Source: Chloroflexota bacterium (GTDB lineage Bacteria > Chloroflexota > Dehalococcoidia > Lucifugimonadales > VXLM01). Taken from it: a DNA stretch of 43,750 bases. Numbering within the stretch: position 1 is the stretch's first letter; every line of letters begins with the position of its first letter. A program made the translations under genes and the position numbers. The notes below the pieces were generated by a model. The model was not told the DNA's origin, made no database searches, and saw only the letters and a list, made by a program, of their open reading frames with translations. Below, piece by piece: positions 8,068 through 16,666 of the stretch. Location: assembly GCA_026713145.1 (NCBI GenBank), contig JAPOPA010000093.1, positions 1 to 43,750 on the forward strand, given 5' to 3'.

Positions 8068-9072
8068 TCACCAGGAAGGTTCGGTGTCCTGGAACTGATT
8101 GTTCGTCAGCCGCTGCTGGTTCTGCCCGTCGGACTCCATAACGAATATCTCGGCGTCGCCGTCGAGATTGGACACGAAGGCGATCCTTCTTCCGTTCGGC
8201 GACCAGGTCGGCTGTTCGTCCCGCACTTCGTTATGGGTAAGGCGGGTGAGGTTGTCGGACATTCCCCCGTCTTCGATCTCAACGGAGTATATCTCGGCAT
8301 TGCCGTCCCGCTCGGTGACGAAGAGCAGCCTCTTGCCGTTCGGCGACCACGACAGATCGTATTCCGGCGCTTCGGAATCGGTGACGCGGATCTCTTCGCC
8401 CCCTTCCGGGTCTATGACGTAGATTTCGGGATTCCCGTCACGCGTCGATAGAAACGCAATAAATCGCGAGTCAGGAGACCAAGTGGCGCCGTAGTCCGTC
8501 GACTGCGTACGCCTGAACTCATTGACACCGTCCGGGTTGCGGATATAGATGCCCTGTTCCCCGCCTTCTCGGACGGAGAAGACGACAAAGTCCCCCTCCG
8601 GCGACCATCCTCCGACCTCGTCCGCGGACACCTTGCTGAGCAACACCGACTCTTCCCCCTCGGAGTCGCTAACGTAGACCGCCTTGCCGGAATCTTGCTT
8701 CACCGCATAGGCCAGGCGGTCGCTGTCCGGGTCCCACTTCGGCTGTGTGATCTCGCCGCCGCCGGAAAAGACTGCGGTTCGCTCTTCGCCGGATATCCGC
8801 AGCACTTCGATACTCATGTCACTACCCTCGCCCGAGAGAAAAGCGATGTGACGTCCATTCGGAGAAAGCGCCGGGGAGAATTCGTTACGCGGGCTCTTCG
8901 TCAGGTTTTCTTCCGTACCCCGTCCGTCGGCGCGAACGGAGTATACCTCCAGGTTGCCATCCCTGTCGGAGGTGAATACGATTGGAGGAGTACCCGACCG
9001 ACAGGCTAGGGCGAGTGCGAGAAAGGGCAGAAGTGCAACGATGCCGATGGCACGTTGGAGGGGCCGTTTCAT
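8068..9072 (-). CDS. TolB-like beta-propeller lipoprotein
   Basis: A 334-residue lipoprotein. The signal peptide RAIGIVALLPFLALALAC ends at the lipobox Cys (LALAC). The rest is about seven propeller repeats of the TolB/PD40 type, for example IVFTSDRDGNLEVYSV, IAFLSTRDGNPEIYVIDPEG and IAFVSNLDGDAEIFVMESDG. Such propellers mediate protein contacts at the envelope; no enzymatic motif is seen. I start at the ATG at 9072 so that the signal peptide is N-terminal; the ATG at 9093 is possible. The ORF-track start at 9384 runs back over the divergent pilin gene and is not credible. Confidence 0.85.
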   Translation of the reverse strand: MKRPLQRAIGIVALLPFLALALACRSGTPPIVFTSDRDGNLEVYSVRADGRGTEENLTKSPRNEFSPALSPNGRHIAFLSGEGSDMSIEVLRISGEERTAVFSGGGEITQPKWDPDSDRLAYAVKQDSGKAVYVSDSEGEESVLLSKVSADEVGGWSPEGDFVVFSVREGGEQGIYIRNPDGVNEFRRTQSTDYGATWSPDSRFIAFLSTRDGNPEIYVIDPEGGEEIRVTDSEAPEYDLSWSPNGKRLLFVTERDGNAEIYSVEIEDGGMSDNLTRLTHNEVRDEQPTWSPNGRRIAFVSNLDGDAEIFVMESDGQNQQRLTNNQFQDTEPSW

Positions 9073-9142
9073 GTGCGTATGAACCTGAATCATTCTTGGA
9101 GAAGTATCGAACAGAGTGTTGGATCTGCAACGAGTATTTGAC

Positions 9143-9574
9143 ATGAGAAGCCGCGCGCGTTCAAGGTGTCGAAGGGTCAGTTTCCTTAGAACCGGCTTCA
9201 CGGACGGGGCGACGGCTTCTCTCCGTAGCGGGGCTCGTGGTGAGTCCGGCTTTACCTTGCTGGAGGTGGTCATTGCTATGGCCATCCTCAGCGTAGCTGT
9301 GGTCGGCCTTGTGGGCGGTCTTTCCTTCGTGATCAGCGTCTCGGACACGCTGGAGGAACAAGCATTGATAGAAACCCTGGCCACCCGTAACGTAGAAGAG
9401 TATCTGAATGAAGACTGTCTTCCGAAGGACTCCTTTGTGCGTGGCTATCGGATCGAAGGTCACGCTGTCGAGGCAGTGTACGTTGTGAGGGTGGTCTCCA
9501 ACGACGAGGAGTTGTATACGCTCAGTTCTCTGGCAGGGGAGGTGACTGCTTGCCCGGAGAGCGAGGACGAATGA
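9143..9574 (+). CDS. Prepilin-like protein (minor type IV pilin/pseudopilin)
   Basis: A 143-residue protein with a long basic leader and the prepilin motif ESGFTLLEVVIAMAILSVAV: Gly at -1, Phe at +1 and Glu at +5. A prepilin peptidase would cut before the Phe. The hydrophobic helix that follows packs into the pilus or pseudopilus core. PilV/GspI-like minor pilins are the nearest class. The ATG at 9143 is preferred over 9116 only because it shortens an already long leader. The stop overlaps the start of the next pilin-like gene in an ATGA, so the two are co-translated. No pilus ATPase or platform gene lies in the window. Confidence 0.82.
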   Translation: MRSRARSRCRRVSFLRTGFTDGATASLRSGARGESGFTLLEVVIAMAILSVAVVGLVGGLSFVISVSDTLEEQALIETLATRNVEEYLNEDCLPKDSFVRGYRIEGHAVEAVYVVRVVSNDEELYTLSSLAGEVTACPESEDE

Positions 9575-10122
9575 AAGCCCCTGTGCGCGAACTGCTGAGG
9601 TCATGGCGAGGTCTGACGCTGCTGGAGACGGCGGCTGTAATGCTCATCGTGGCGATCATCACCGTGCCCCTGGTTGCCGTGGCCAGAGGGCTCATCGTTC
9701 TGCCCGTGCAGTGGCAGGACAACCTCGGAACCGTGCGGGACGCACGCGAAGCCCTGCACTTGGTCGCGTCCGACGCCCGACAGGCGGCCTGTTACACGGA
9801 AGGAACCTCCGCCGGCGATTACGGCACATTCACATGGACGGACTATACGGAGACACCAGCCATAGTGTTCAACGTCCGCTACTATTCTGATACGGCGCAC
9901 CCGGATGGGTCGCGCAACATGTTGCGGGAAGAGACCATCGACGCCTCGCCCCCGCGGACGTCATCCATAGGCGACGTTGAAGAATTCAGTATCAGGCAGG
10001 AGGGCCGGATGATCCGCGCGTGGGTGAAAGTACCGTCCCAGCCGGATGAAGACTCCGACCGGTACCTACTGCAGATCGCAGCGCAGATGCGACCCACCGG
10101 CCCGGCCATCGCCGACTGTTAG
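9571..10122 (+). CDS. Second prepilin-like protein (PilW/GspJ-like)
   Basis: A 183-residue protein with the prepilin motif WRGLTLLETAAVMLIVAII (Gly -1, Leu +1, Glu +5). The body fits a larger minor pilin: a helix with ALHLVASDARQA, then strands. The segment between the helix and the strands, with DARQA and later RMIRAWVKV, is typical of PilW/GspJ-type minor pilins. The ATG at 9571 overlaps the previous stop; the ORF-track start at 9550 lies inside the upstream gene. The gene ends in a four-base tail-to-tail overlap with the TPR gene on the other strand. Confidence 0.8.
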   Translation: MKAPVRELLRSWRGLTLLETAAVMLIVAIITVPLVAVARGLIVLPVQWQDNLGTVRDAREALHLVASDARQAACYTEGTSAGDYGTFTWTDYTETPAIVFNVRYYSDTAHPDGSRNMLREETIDASPPRTSSIGDVEEFSIRQEGRMIRAWVKVPSQPDEDSDRYLLQIAAQMRPTGPAIADC

Positions 10123-10955
10123 AAGTCTTCGCTTGAAGAGTTGATGATGCGGTGAATGGAAGGCGTGAAGGCCTCGTCGTCGCCCGGCTCGGTGTCGTCA
10201 TCCGACCAGTCCTTGGCGGCGTTGATGCGCTTGGCTTCCACAGCGCTTACGTCCTCTGTGGAATCGTTTGCCAGAGAGCTACTTACGCTATATGCCCCGG
10301 TTGAGGCCTTAGACGGAAACGAGACGATCCGCGCTTGCGAGGGGTGCTTATACACCTCGCGAATGATGATCGTGACCTCCCGATCCTCGACGCTCTTGAC
10401 CGTCGCTGCGTACCGGTTTCCTCCACTCATCAACCGTTTGAGCCGTGAGGCTGTCTTCGGTTCGACTTGACCAAGCTCCTCGCCCTTTGCCTCTTCCCTC
10501 ACATTCAATCTCCGTCCAGCCAGCTCCAAGTTCACGTCGTCTCCAGGTGTGAGTCTCGCGAGGGTCTTGGGTGGGGCGATGTTCACTAGCGAGGTGACGA
10601 GCGTCTTGCCGGACTCGCCGATAAAGGCTTGCGTCGCCCGTCGATTCGTTGGCTGGTGACGCGGCAAGTTGTCGCCAAGCTGGTCGAGCCTGTCAAAATT
10701 CTTTCTCGCGATCGTGTTGTGAGGGGAGACTTCCAGCACTCGCCGGAATGTCTCTCTGGCCTCGTCGATGCGGCCGACCTCCGTGAGGGCCCTACCCATG
10801 CGGTTGTAGGACTCAAGGTCGCCGGGAAAGTCCTCGATCAGAGAACGGTTCACAGTAACGGCTTCGGGCCAACGGCCTTGCATAGCAAGTGCTATCGCGA
10901 CCTTCGTCCGCTCCTGCTTCGTCTTCACTTTGTCTTTGGTCTGCTGGTATGCCAT
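10119..10955 (-). CDS. Tetratricopeptide-repeat protein
   Basis: A 278-residue protein. Residues about 12-95 hold two to three TPR units (GRWPEAVTVNRSLIEDFPGD, then GRIDEARETFRRVLEVSP). The middle has a basic strand-rich domain of unknown type (ARLTPGDDVNLELAGRRLNV). The last 60 residues are acidic and disordered-looking. No signal peptide, so it is probably cytoplasmic. I use the ATG of MAYQQTKD at 10955; the ORF-track start at 11030 adds a low-complexity leader. Function unknown beyond protein-protein contact by the TPR part. Confidence 0.75.
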   Translation of the reverse strand: MAYQQTKDKVKTKQERTKVAIALAMQGRWPEAVTVNRSLIEDFPGDLESYNRMGRALTEVGRIDEARETFRRVLEVSPHNTIARKNFDRLDQLGDNLPRHQPTNRRATQAFIGESGKTLVTSLVNIAPPKTLARLTPGDDVNLELAGRRLNVREEAKGEELGQVEPKTASRLKRLMSGGNRYAATVKSVEDREVTIIIREVYKHPSQARIVSFPSKASTGAYSVSSSLANDSTEDVSAVEAKRINAAKDWSDDDTEPGDDEAFTPSIHRIINSSSEDF

Positions 10956-11064
10956 GTATCTAAACTCCGCATGCGCACAACATTGAAAATGCGTCGTTGA
11001 ACTAATACAAGATTCGTCCCAGCGCCGCAAGCATATTTTCCCCCACTTGCCGGGCGATTCTTGC

Positions 11065-11796
11065 TTAGGGGGCGGGCTTCCAACGAAGTGGGAGGAGCTT
11101 CCACATTGCCTCGACCATAATCCCTAGTGACATCTTGGACTTCCCCATTGTACGGTCTATGAAGATTATCGGGTGCTCGATGACCACGAAACCCATCCGC
11201 TCGCATGCGTGATTGATCTCCGCCTGAAATCCGAACCCGGCGCAGCGAATTTGCGAGAAATCTATCGACCTCAACACGCTCTGCCGAAAGGCCTTGAAGC
11301 CTCCTGTAGCGTCCTTGATCTTCACGCCGGTCACGGCACGTATCCCCCAGTTGCCACCCGAGCTGATTAGTCTCCTCATGACTCCCCAATGCTCGTCAAC
11401 GCCTCCGCCACTCACATAGCGGGATCCGACAACCACGTCGGCCTCTTCAAGCGCGTCGACGAACTTTGGAATGTATTCCGGCTGATGGGACAGGTCGGCG
11501 TCCATCTGCACGATATAGTCGGCCCCGGCATCGAGCGCGTGGGAAAACCCGGCGATGTACGCGGGGCCGAGGCCCTCTTTTCGATGTCGCTGCACCAGCT
11601 CGACCCGGCCGTCGTACTTCGCAGCAAGCTGCAGGGCGACTTCGCCGGTGCCGTCAGGGGACCCGTCGTCCACAACGATGAGTGTCAACGCCGAGATATC
11701 AAGACTGAACAGCCTTTCAGTCAACAACGGCAGATTCTCGGCCTCGTTGTAGGTCGGAACCACGACAGCTACCTTAGGGTTGCGCACTTCGGTCAC
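11065..11796 (-). CDS. Polyprenol-phosphate mannosyltransferase-like GT2 enzyme
   Basis: A 243-residue family 2 glycosyltransferase. It has VVVPTYNEAENL at the nucleotide-sugar site, VDDGSPDGTG, and the metal-binding VQMDADLSH (DxD). The C-terminal block SKMSLGIMVEAMWK is typical of dolichol/polyprenol-phosphate mannose synthases (Dpm1/Ppm1 type). It would load mannose from GDP-mannose onto a lipid carrier at the inner membrane face. It lacks the C-terminal membrane domain found in some relatives. It starts with GTG behind GAGG and lies 19 bases after the second GT2 gene, so they form an operon. Confidence 0.88.
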   Translation of the reverse strand: MTEVRNPKVAVVVPTYNEAENLPLLTERLFSLDISALTLIVVDDGSPDGTGEVALQLAAKYDGRVELVQRHRKEGLGPAYIAGFSHALDAGADYIVQMDADLSHQPEYIPKFVDALEEADVVVGSRYVSGGGVDEHWGVMRRLISSGGNWGIRAVTGVKIKDATGGFKAFRQSVLRSIDFSQIRCAGFGFQAEINHACERMGFVVIEHPIIFIDRTMGKSKMSLGIMVEAMWKLLPLRWKPAP

Positions 11797-11815
11797 TCCC
11801 GCACCTCTTGTCGAT

Positions 11816-12541
11816 TCACTTACGGTATGCTCCGATAAGGCCGCGCCACCGCGTCAGGACGGCATCCATGACCATTCGCACCGAATCAACGACGGGACTG
11901 ATCTTACTGGAGGGCTCGTGATGCCAGTCTATCGGCATTTCAAGTATCGAGGCACCTCGACGCTTGGCGATGAATAGCACCTCGACGTCGAACCCGAACC
12001 CGGTCGCGCGCTGCAGCGGGAATATCTCGTCGGCAAGGTCCCCTCGAAACATCTTGAAGCCGCATTGGGTGTCTTGGAAACCCCCGACCGCCACCAGACG
12101 GACCACCCAGTTGAAGACTCTGCCCATCAGGTGTCGAATAAGGGGCTCGCCGAACCTGCGCGCCCCCTCCGTCTGGCGTGAGCCGATTACGATGTCGTAG
12201 CCCTCGCCCATACGGTCCAGGAAGTCGTCGAGGTGCTCCACCGGCATGGACATGTCGGCATCACACATGAACCGGTATTCGCCGTCTGTGTTGAGCATCC
12301 CGTGACGAACAGCGAGGCCCTTCCCCGCGGTCGGCAGCGTCTCCACACGCACCTGCGGGACCTCGGATGCCACAGTCTCCACGACAGTCACGGTCCCGTC
12401 GTCGCTTCCGTTGTCCACGACGAGCACCTCCCATTGAAACGTGCGTGATGTGAGGTGCCCTACCAGCTTCTCCAACGTTGGCCCGATACGCCGTTCTTCG
12501 TTGTACGCCGGAACGATAACCGATAGAAACGGCTTCGCCAA
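11816..12541 (-). CDS. Polyprenol/dolichyl-phosphate glucosyltransferase-like GT2 enzyme
   Basis: A 241-residue GT2 enzyme of the ALG5-like type. It shows VIVPAYNEERRIGPTLEKL, VVDNGSDDGTV, the DxD motif in MCDADMSMP, and the acceptor block GFQDTQCGFKMFRGD that marks lipid-phosphate glucosyltransferases. It probably transfers a hexose from a nucleotide sugar to polyprenyl phosphate. It starts with TTG; an AGGAGG site lies eight bases upstream. Together with the downstream Dpm1-like gene it suggests a lipid-linked sugar supply for surface glycans or glycoproteins (inference). Confidence 0.86.
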   Translation of the reverse strand: MAKPFLSVIVPAYNEERRIGPTLEKLVGHLTSRTFQWEVLVVDNGSDDGTVTVVETVASEVPQVRVETLPTAGKGLAVRHGMLNTDGEYRFMCDADMSMPVEHLDDFLDRMGEGYDIVIGSRQTEGARRFGEPLIRHLMGRVFNWVVRLVAVGGFQDTQCGFKMFRGDLADEIFPLQRATGFGFDVEVLFIAKRRGASILEMPIDWHHEPSSKISPVVDSVRMVMDAVLTRWRGLIGAYRK

Positions 12542-12690
12542 CCTTTGCTCCTCCTGTCGTGTCGTGAACCTTTAGCACGTTTGGCGCGAGAAATGCAACG
12601 TCACGTGTCACTGGGGCCCGAATCAAGGACATACCCCGCAGAGAACGCGACGAGCGTTGAGATTCGAAATTATCTGTCGCTTCGGGGTAC

Positions 12691-13479
12691 CTACCGACCC
12701 AGAAAACGTGGGGGACGGCGTTCAAGGAAGGCGCGGCGTCCCTCGATGAAGTCCTCACTGTCGAAGTTCGCGAACGGGATTTCTTCCTGCTCAGGCGTCA
12801 GGTCACCTAGGTCCGGCTTCTCCAGGGCAATCTGCATGATCTCCTTGTGGCGGCGCTGCGACAGCGGGGCGAGAGGCACCATCTCCTGAGCAAGTCCGTA
12901 AACGTAATCTGCAATCTCATCATCAGGGACGACCCGGTCGACGAGGCCGATGCGCACCGCCTCCTCGGCGTCGACCTGCCTGCCGGACATGAGAATATAG
13001 CTAGCGTGACCCGGCCCGACTAGCCTGACGAGCCGTCGCATCTCCTTGTAGCCAATGAGGATATTCAGCTTCGCGACTGGTATGGCGAAGCGACTGCCGG
13101 ATGCGGCGATTCGTATGTCGGTAGCCATGCTCAACTCGCATCCCCCGCCGATGCAGTATCCCCGAATGAGGGAGATCGTCGGCTTCGGGATGCTCTCGAC
13201 CGTGTCCAACGCACCGTCGAAGGCGGATGCGTACCCTTTGGCGCTCTCCGCGTCGTACCGGTACCGGTCGAAGTCGGAGATATCGGCCCCGGCGGAAAAC
13301 GCCAGCTCCCCTGAACCGGTGAAGACGACCACCCGAACATCGTCGTCAGCGGCGACCTCCTCCGCGAAGCGGCTGAGCAACTGCCAGCCGTCGTAGGTAA
13401 TCGCGTTACGCCGCTCGGGCCGGTTGAACGTGACGGTCGCAACACCGTCACGCCGTTCAAATAGGATGTCGGATGTCAC
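12691..13479 (-). CDS. Enoyl-CoA hydratase/isomerase (crotonase) family protein
   Basis: A 262-residue crotonase. The oxyanion-hole segments are SAGADISDFD and GYCIGGGCELSMATDIRIA. The Glu of GGGCEL corresponds to the first catalytic Glu of enoyl-CoA hydratase. The second, normally in a FxxPE motif, is replaced here (FAIPVAKLNILIG), so classical hydration of 2-enoyl-CoA is doubtful. Isomerase, lyase or other crotonase chemistry is as likely. I start at GTG 13479, with AGGA five bases upstream; it gives the usual family length, while the track start at 13641 adds 54 unrelated residues. Acyl-CoA substrate unknown. Confidence 0.88.
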   Translation of the reverse strand: MTSDILFERRDGVATVTFNRPERRNAITYDGWQLLSRFAEEVAADDDVRVVVFTGSGELAFSAGADISDFDRYRYDAESAKGYASAFDGALDTVESIPKPTISLIRGYCIGGGCELSMATDIRIAASGSRFAIPVAKLNILIGYKEMRRLVRLVGPGHASYILMSGRQVDAEEAVRIGLVDRVVPDDEIADYVYGLAQEMVPLAPLSQRRHKEIMQIALEKPDLGDLTPEQEEIPFANFDSEDFIEGRRAFLERRPPRFLGR

Positions 13480-13561
13480 GTCTTTCCTGCTAAGTGTGGA
13501 TGGTCTGTGGACGCGCCTCATGGTAGCACGATGAGGGTGACGAAGTTGGCAAGTAGGAACG

Positions 13562-13990
13562 TTAGGGTAGTATGACGGGCGTGAGTCCGCCCTTTTGTGA
13601 GACCCGGTATATGAACGGTTTGGGTGTCCTGACCGCCGCATCTAGGATCTTTTCATAGGCCCGCAGGAAGCAGAGCATCTTTTCCCATCGCATGGCCTCA
13701 GCTCCCCACAAGTAGAAGCACCCCATTTCGTATTGCTTGATTGCAGAAAGCTCAGCGTCTTCCAAGTGGTGACGGCTGTCGTGCCCTATCAGGGTCCAAC
13801 CGTGGTCTCCGACAACAGGCATCCACGAGTCGTCTCTTGAATCAATCGGGAAGTGCTCTTGGTGATGCTCAAATTGGGTAGGCAACTTTAGGATATCGAG
13901 TGCCCTTGGCAGGGCTGTACCAACATCTCTATCGAAAAAGAAAACCGTTGGGACACTTGGCGCCCGTCCGTGCCCAAAGTCGTCGTTCAT
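13562..13990 (-). CDS. PIN-like toxin, VapC45 type
   Basis: A 142-residue protein resembling the PIN-like VapC45 group. It has the N-terminal acidic block VFFFDRDVG, then VVGDHGWTLIGHD with a conserved Asp, and the C-terminal helix MGCFYLWGAEAMRWEKML. Members are expected to be RNases held inactive by the antitoxin. The ATG follows the antitoxin TAG with no gap, a typical toxin-antitoxin arrangement. Length is close to the mycobacterial VapC45 as I remember it (about 138 residues). The RNase target is unknown. Confidence 0.75.
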   Translation of the reverse strand: MNDDFGHGRAPSVPTVFFFDRDVGTALPRALDILKLPTQFEHHQEHFPIDSRDDSWMPVVGDHGWTLIGHDSRHHLEDAELSAIKQYEMGCFYLWGAEAMRWEKMLCFLRAYEKILDAAVRTPKPFIYRVSQKGGLTPVILP

Positions 13991-14680
13991 CTAAGCGGCC
14001 AGCCGAATGCCTTCGAAATCGAGTCCGTGGCTGATTTCTTCTTCCGAAAGCCCGAGGTCGTCTTGTATGTCAGGAATGCTCTCGCCGGCACGCCAGCGTC
14101 CTCCCAATACCCACGTTGGAATGCCGCCTACCGTAGGCGCGCCAAAAGATATCCTCGGATCTATCCTTACCGGATTGTTTCTCCCACGAACATGCCACAA
14201 CAACGCAAGGTCTTGTTCATAGTCGAACTGAGCGAAGCGCTCGCCAACGATCTCTTCCCAGGTGATCTGTCCGCCGGCGTCCCCGACTACAAGGCTGTCA
14301 ATCGTGGCATCGTCTTCCAGTTCACGTAAATCAAGCATCGCGTGATGGCCTTCGGTAAACCATTTGTACTCGGCAAACGGATACTCGGAATTTAGCACTT
14401 GTGCGGCATAGGCCCTCGCCTTGCGAATTCGCTGCAAAGGGACTCCCAGTCCACGAAAGGTGGCCACGAACGCTACCTCTATCAAATCGAGGTATGAGAG
14501 GGGCTGTCGTTTCACACGTCCAGGCAGCGCGGGGCCCAAATCCCCGCCCCTGTAACGCCAATAGCTTACGGTCTGTGGAGCAGTACCTGAGTATCTTGCT
14601 GCGTCGCGAACCTGATATGCGGGGAGGTACAGTCGCCGACGCCAGGGTTCTACATTTCTCTCAGCGATCAAAGACGTCAC
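13991..14680 (-). CDS. Antitoxin with MerR-like HTH and DUF433 domain, VapB45 type
   Basis: A 229-residue DNA-binding antitoxin. The N-terminal part has a MerR-like helix-turn-helix (YLPAYQVRDAARYSGTAPQT, then LSYLDLIEVAFVATFRGLGV). The last 60 residues are a DUF433 domain (DPRISFGAPTVGGIPTWVLG, then LSEEEISHGLDFE). This domain order matches the VapB45 antitoxin family. I start at GTG 14680 because GGAGGAGG lies just upstream; the track start at 14725 is a TTG without such a site. It should repress its own operon and neutralise the PIN-like toxin encoded immediately downstream. Confidence 0.8.
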   Translation of the reverse strand: MTSLIAERNVEPWRRRLYLPAYQVRDAARYSGTAPQTVSYWRYRGGDLGPALPGRVKRQPLSYLDLIEVAFVATFRGLGVPLQRIRKARAYAAQVLNSEYPFAEYKWFTEGHHAMLDLRELEDDATIDSLVVGDAGGQITWEEIVGERFAQFDYEQDLALLWHVRGRNNPVRIDPRISFGAPTVGGIPTWVLGGRWRAGESIPDIQDDLGLSEEEISHGLDFEGIRLAA

Positions 14681-14825
14681 CGAGGCCTCCTCCGTCCCAA
14701 CGGGAACTCTTGAATCGTAAATCAATTGTAACCGGCAGCCCAGTCGCGTTCAACGCATTGTGTATCGAAGAGAACAGGACTAGAGGCGCCAGTATTGCAT
14801 CTTCAGATCCGGTAGGAGCAACTTC

Positions 14826-15452
14826 CTACTTCTTCAGCGAATCGAGGAAGATGAGATCTCGTGCGTCGACTTGGGGGCGGACGGCTTCCAGGAACGGTTC
14901 GAGTATGCCCTCCGGCGTCAGGTGGGTGGTGTCGAACTCGACCTTCTGCCGGAAGTAGGAGTTGTTGTACTCGTACAGGAACTCCTCCATGATCTCCTCG
15001 ATCTCGTGAGACTTGACCAACTCGTAGGGGTGAGGGTCGTCGACCATGCGCTGCCGGATGACGTCGGGATCGCAGGTCATGTGGACGAGGATGCTGTTGT
15101 CGGGCATCTTGTGTTCGAGCCACCGATGATAGGACACCTCGCTGCCGGGGTGATAATAGCGCGGCCCGAAGATTTTCTCCTCGATGTGGAAACCGCCAAA
15201 GATGCAGTCGTTATACCGCTCCAGAATCTCCAGGTGATAGTAGATCACCATCCGCTGGAAGCGTTCTTTGAGCACCGGCGACATGTTCCACATGGTCTGC
15301 TGGTCCTCCTCATTGAGGTGGTGATAGTCAGGAATCGTGAAGTCGCCGTCGTCCATGTGAAACTTCTTGCCGACATTCAAGCCCCACGCCTGTAGCGCGT
15401 TGGCGAGGGTGGTCTTGCCCACATATTCGGTCCCTATCAGGATTAGTCTCAC
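14826..15452 (-). CDS. P-loop nucleoside/nucleotide kinase-like protein
   Basis: A 208-residue P-loop protein. The Walker A motif GTEYVGKTT is at residues 7-15. Later parts resemble the deoxynucleoside/thymidylate kinase fold: an aromatic-rich centre, a strand SILVHMTCDPDVIRQRM of LID-region type, and a basic-acidic helix. I cannot name the substrate; a nucleoside monophosphate, deoxynucleoside or other small alcohol is possible. It starts with GTG behind a strong AGGGAGG. The gene stands alone. Confidence 0.7.
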   Translation of the reverse strand: MRLILIGTEYVGKTTLANALQAWGLNVGKKFHMDDGDFTIPDYHHLNEEDQQTMWNMSPVLKERFQRMVIYYHLEILERYNDCIFGGFHIEEKIFGPRYYHPGSEVSYHRWLEHKMPDNSILVHMTCDPDVIRQRMVDDPHPYELVKSHEIEEIMEEFLYEYNNSYFRQKVEFDTTHLTPEGILEPFLEAVRPQVDARDLIFLDSLKK

Positions 15453-15520
15453 GGATCGCCTCCCTGGAATTGGTCAATGTCAGGTCGCTAGAGATTCTAA
15501 CACCGTTCGACGGAAAACAC

Positions 15521-15546
15521 GTGAGGCCGCCTTTCGGCGGCCCCAC
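15521..15546. terminator. GC-rich hairpin without clear T run
   Basis: GGCCGCC and GGCGGCC pair around TTTC, with three more pairs beyond one mismatch. It lies upstream of the minus-strand kinase-like gene and downstream of no plus-strand gene, so it may be a leader hairpin rather than a terminator. Confidence 0.4.
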
Positions 15547-15680
15547 GCTGGAGGGGAGAGGAGGAGGTATTACAAACGTAATTGTGTAATCGGAATCATA
15601 GTCGATACTCGTACAAAGCGTCAAGGTTGAGCGTAGTCCTAGCCTCAATCGACATCACTCTTCTATTGAATGTGATCGAC

Positions 15681-15820
15681 CCTTCGACTGGCTCAGAGCC
15701 CGCCCCGTGCCAAATACGGGGGTTGAACAACGTTGCTTTATCGCGTCCAATGGGGTCAACCCGAACCCCGTTGGTGGCTAGCTTGCCAACTTACGCCCGT
15801 GGTGAGCCTGTCGAACCATA
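15681..15820. repeat. REP-like inverted repeat pair
   Basis: TTCGACTGGCTCA on the plus strand (15684-15696) is matched on the minus strand by TTCGACAGGCTCA (15815-15803), with one mismatch. The arms are about 105 bases apart. Sequences of the form TTCGACAGGCTCA are common dispersed intergenic repeats in many bacterial genomes. Copy number in this genome cannot be seen from one window. Confidence 0.55.
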
Positions 15821-15874
15821 GAGGGAGTCTCCTCTCTTCGGCAGGAGCTTGCTTAACTGGGTAGCCGGACGCCC

Positions 15875-16666
15875 TTACGCTAACGCCCTCAGGCTGTCGT
15901 CGTCAATCGGCTGGAGCGGGGTGAAGTCGCGGTTGTTCTGGTACCAGGGGCGCTCCGTGCCGGTACAGGCATTTCCAACGGCGTTGTAGTTCAGGTACAT
16001 GATGGCGCGACGCCATGGCGAGACGTTGTTCGACGAACCGTGTACGACGTTGCAGTGTACGAATGCTACCGAACCGGCGTTTCCTATCAGCGGTTCGATC
16101 CCGCCTTCGCCTGCCAGGCGTTCGAGGACTTCGCTGTCGATATGGTGGAGTGCATAGCCCCTGCCCTTGGCGTCCTCGTGGAGCTTGGAGTCAAGCAGAC
16201 CGTGTCGCTGCGAGCCGGGCACCACCAGGAGCGGGGAGGTCACGGCCGTGCAGTCGTCGACGTAGACGGAGGCCATGATGCAATTCGCCTCCGGCATCCC
16301 GTCGATGAGGTGCCAGGGCGGGTAGTCCTGGTGCCAGTCCCAACCGCCACCCTTCCCGAAGCCGGGCTTGGGATTGAGCCTGCTCTGATGCAAATAGGCA
16401 TCATCGCCCAAGAGCTGTTTGACGGGCTCGAGCATTCGTGGCAGGGTGAGTAGACGTTTGAACGGCTCGGAGTAGACGTGCGCCCCAAAGGCGAGACGCG
16501 CCGTCGTCGGGTCGTCTAGCTCACGGACGACCTCGGGACCCTCGCGGCTGAGAATTTCCGGCACCGCCCGTTGAAGCACGGCGACCTCATCAGCATCGAG
16601 AAGGTCGGGGAAGAACAGGTACCCTCGGCTTTCGAACTCCTCAATCTGCGATTCGTCGAGCTTCAT
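15875..16666 (-). CDS. Phytanoyl-CoA dioxygenase (PhyH) family Fe(II)/2-oxoglutarate oxygenase
   Basis: A 263-residue PhyH-family oxygenase. The iron ligands are the HxD motif at His112 and Asp114 (WHQDYPPWH) and a distal His at 209 (VVHGSSNN). Arg219 or Arg220 in SPWRR should bind 2-oxoglutarate. The block following HxD (DGMPEANCIMASVYVDDCT) and PLLVVPGSQRHG resemble ectoine hydroxylase and related small-molecule hydroxylases. The substrate cannot be read from the sequence, and there are no ectoine genes nearby. The ATG has AAAGGG six bases upstream. The gene is monocistronic. Confidence 0.88.
   Translation of the reverse strand: MKLDESQIEEFESRGYLFFPDLLDADEVAVLQRAVPEILSREGPEVVRELDDPTTARLAFGAHVYSEPFKRLLTLPRMLEPVKQLLGDDAYLHQSRLNPKPGFGKGGGWDWHQDYPPWHLIDGMPEANCIMASVYVDDCTAVTSPLLVVPGSQRHGLLDSKLHEDAKGRGYALHHIDSEVLERLAGEGGIEPLIGNAGSVAFVHCNVVHGSSNNVSPWRRAIMYLNYNAVGNACTGTERPWYQNNRDFTPLQPIDDDSLRALA

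Larger units (their letters stand above)
15453..15874. other. Intergenic region with hairpin and inverted repeat
   Basis: A 422-base gap without a credible gene. It contains the GC hairpin at 15521-15546 and a pair of inverted REP-like sequences at 15681-15820, both listed separately. ORFs in the track here are short and lack ribosome-binding sites. Confidence 0.6.
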
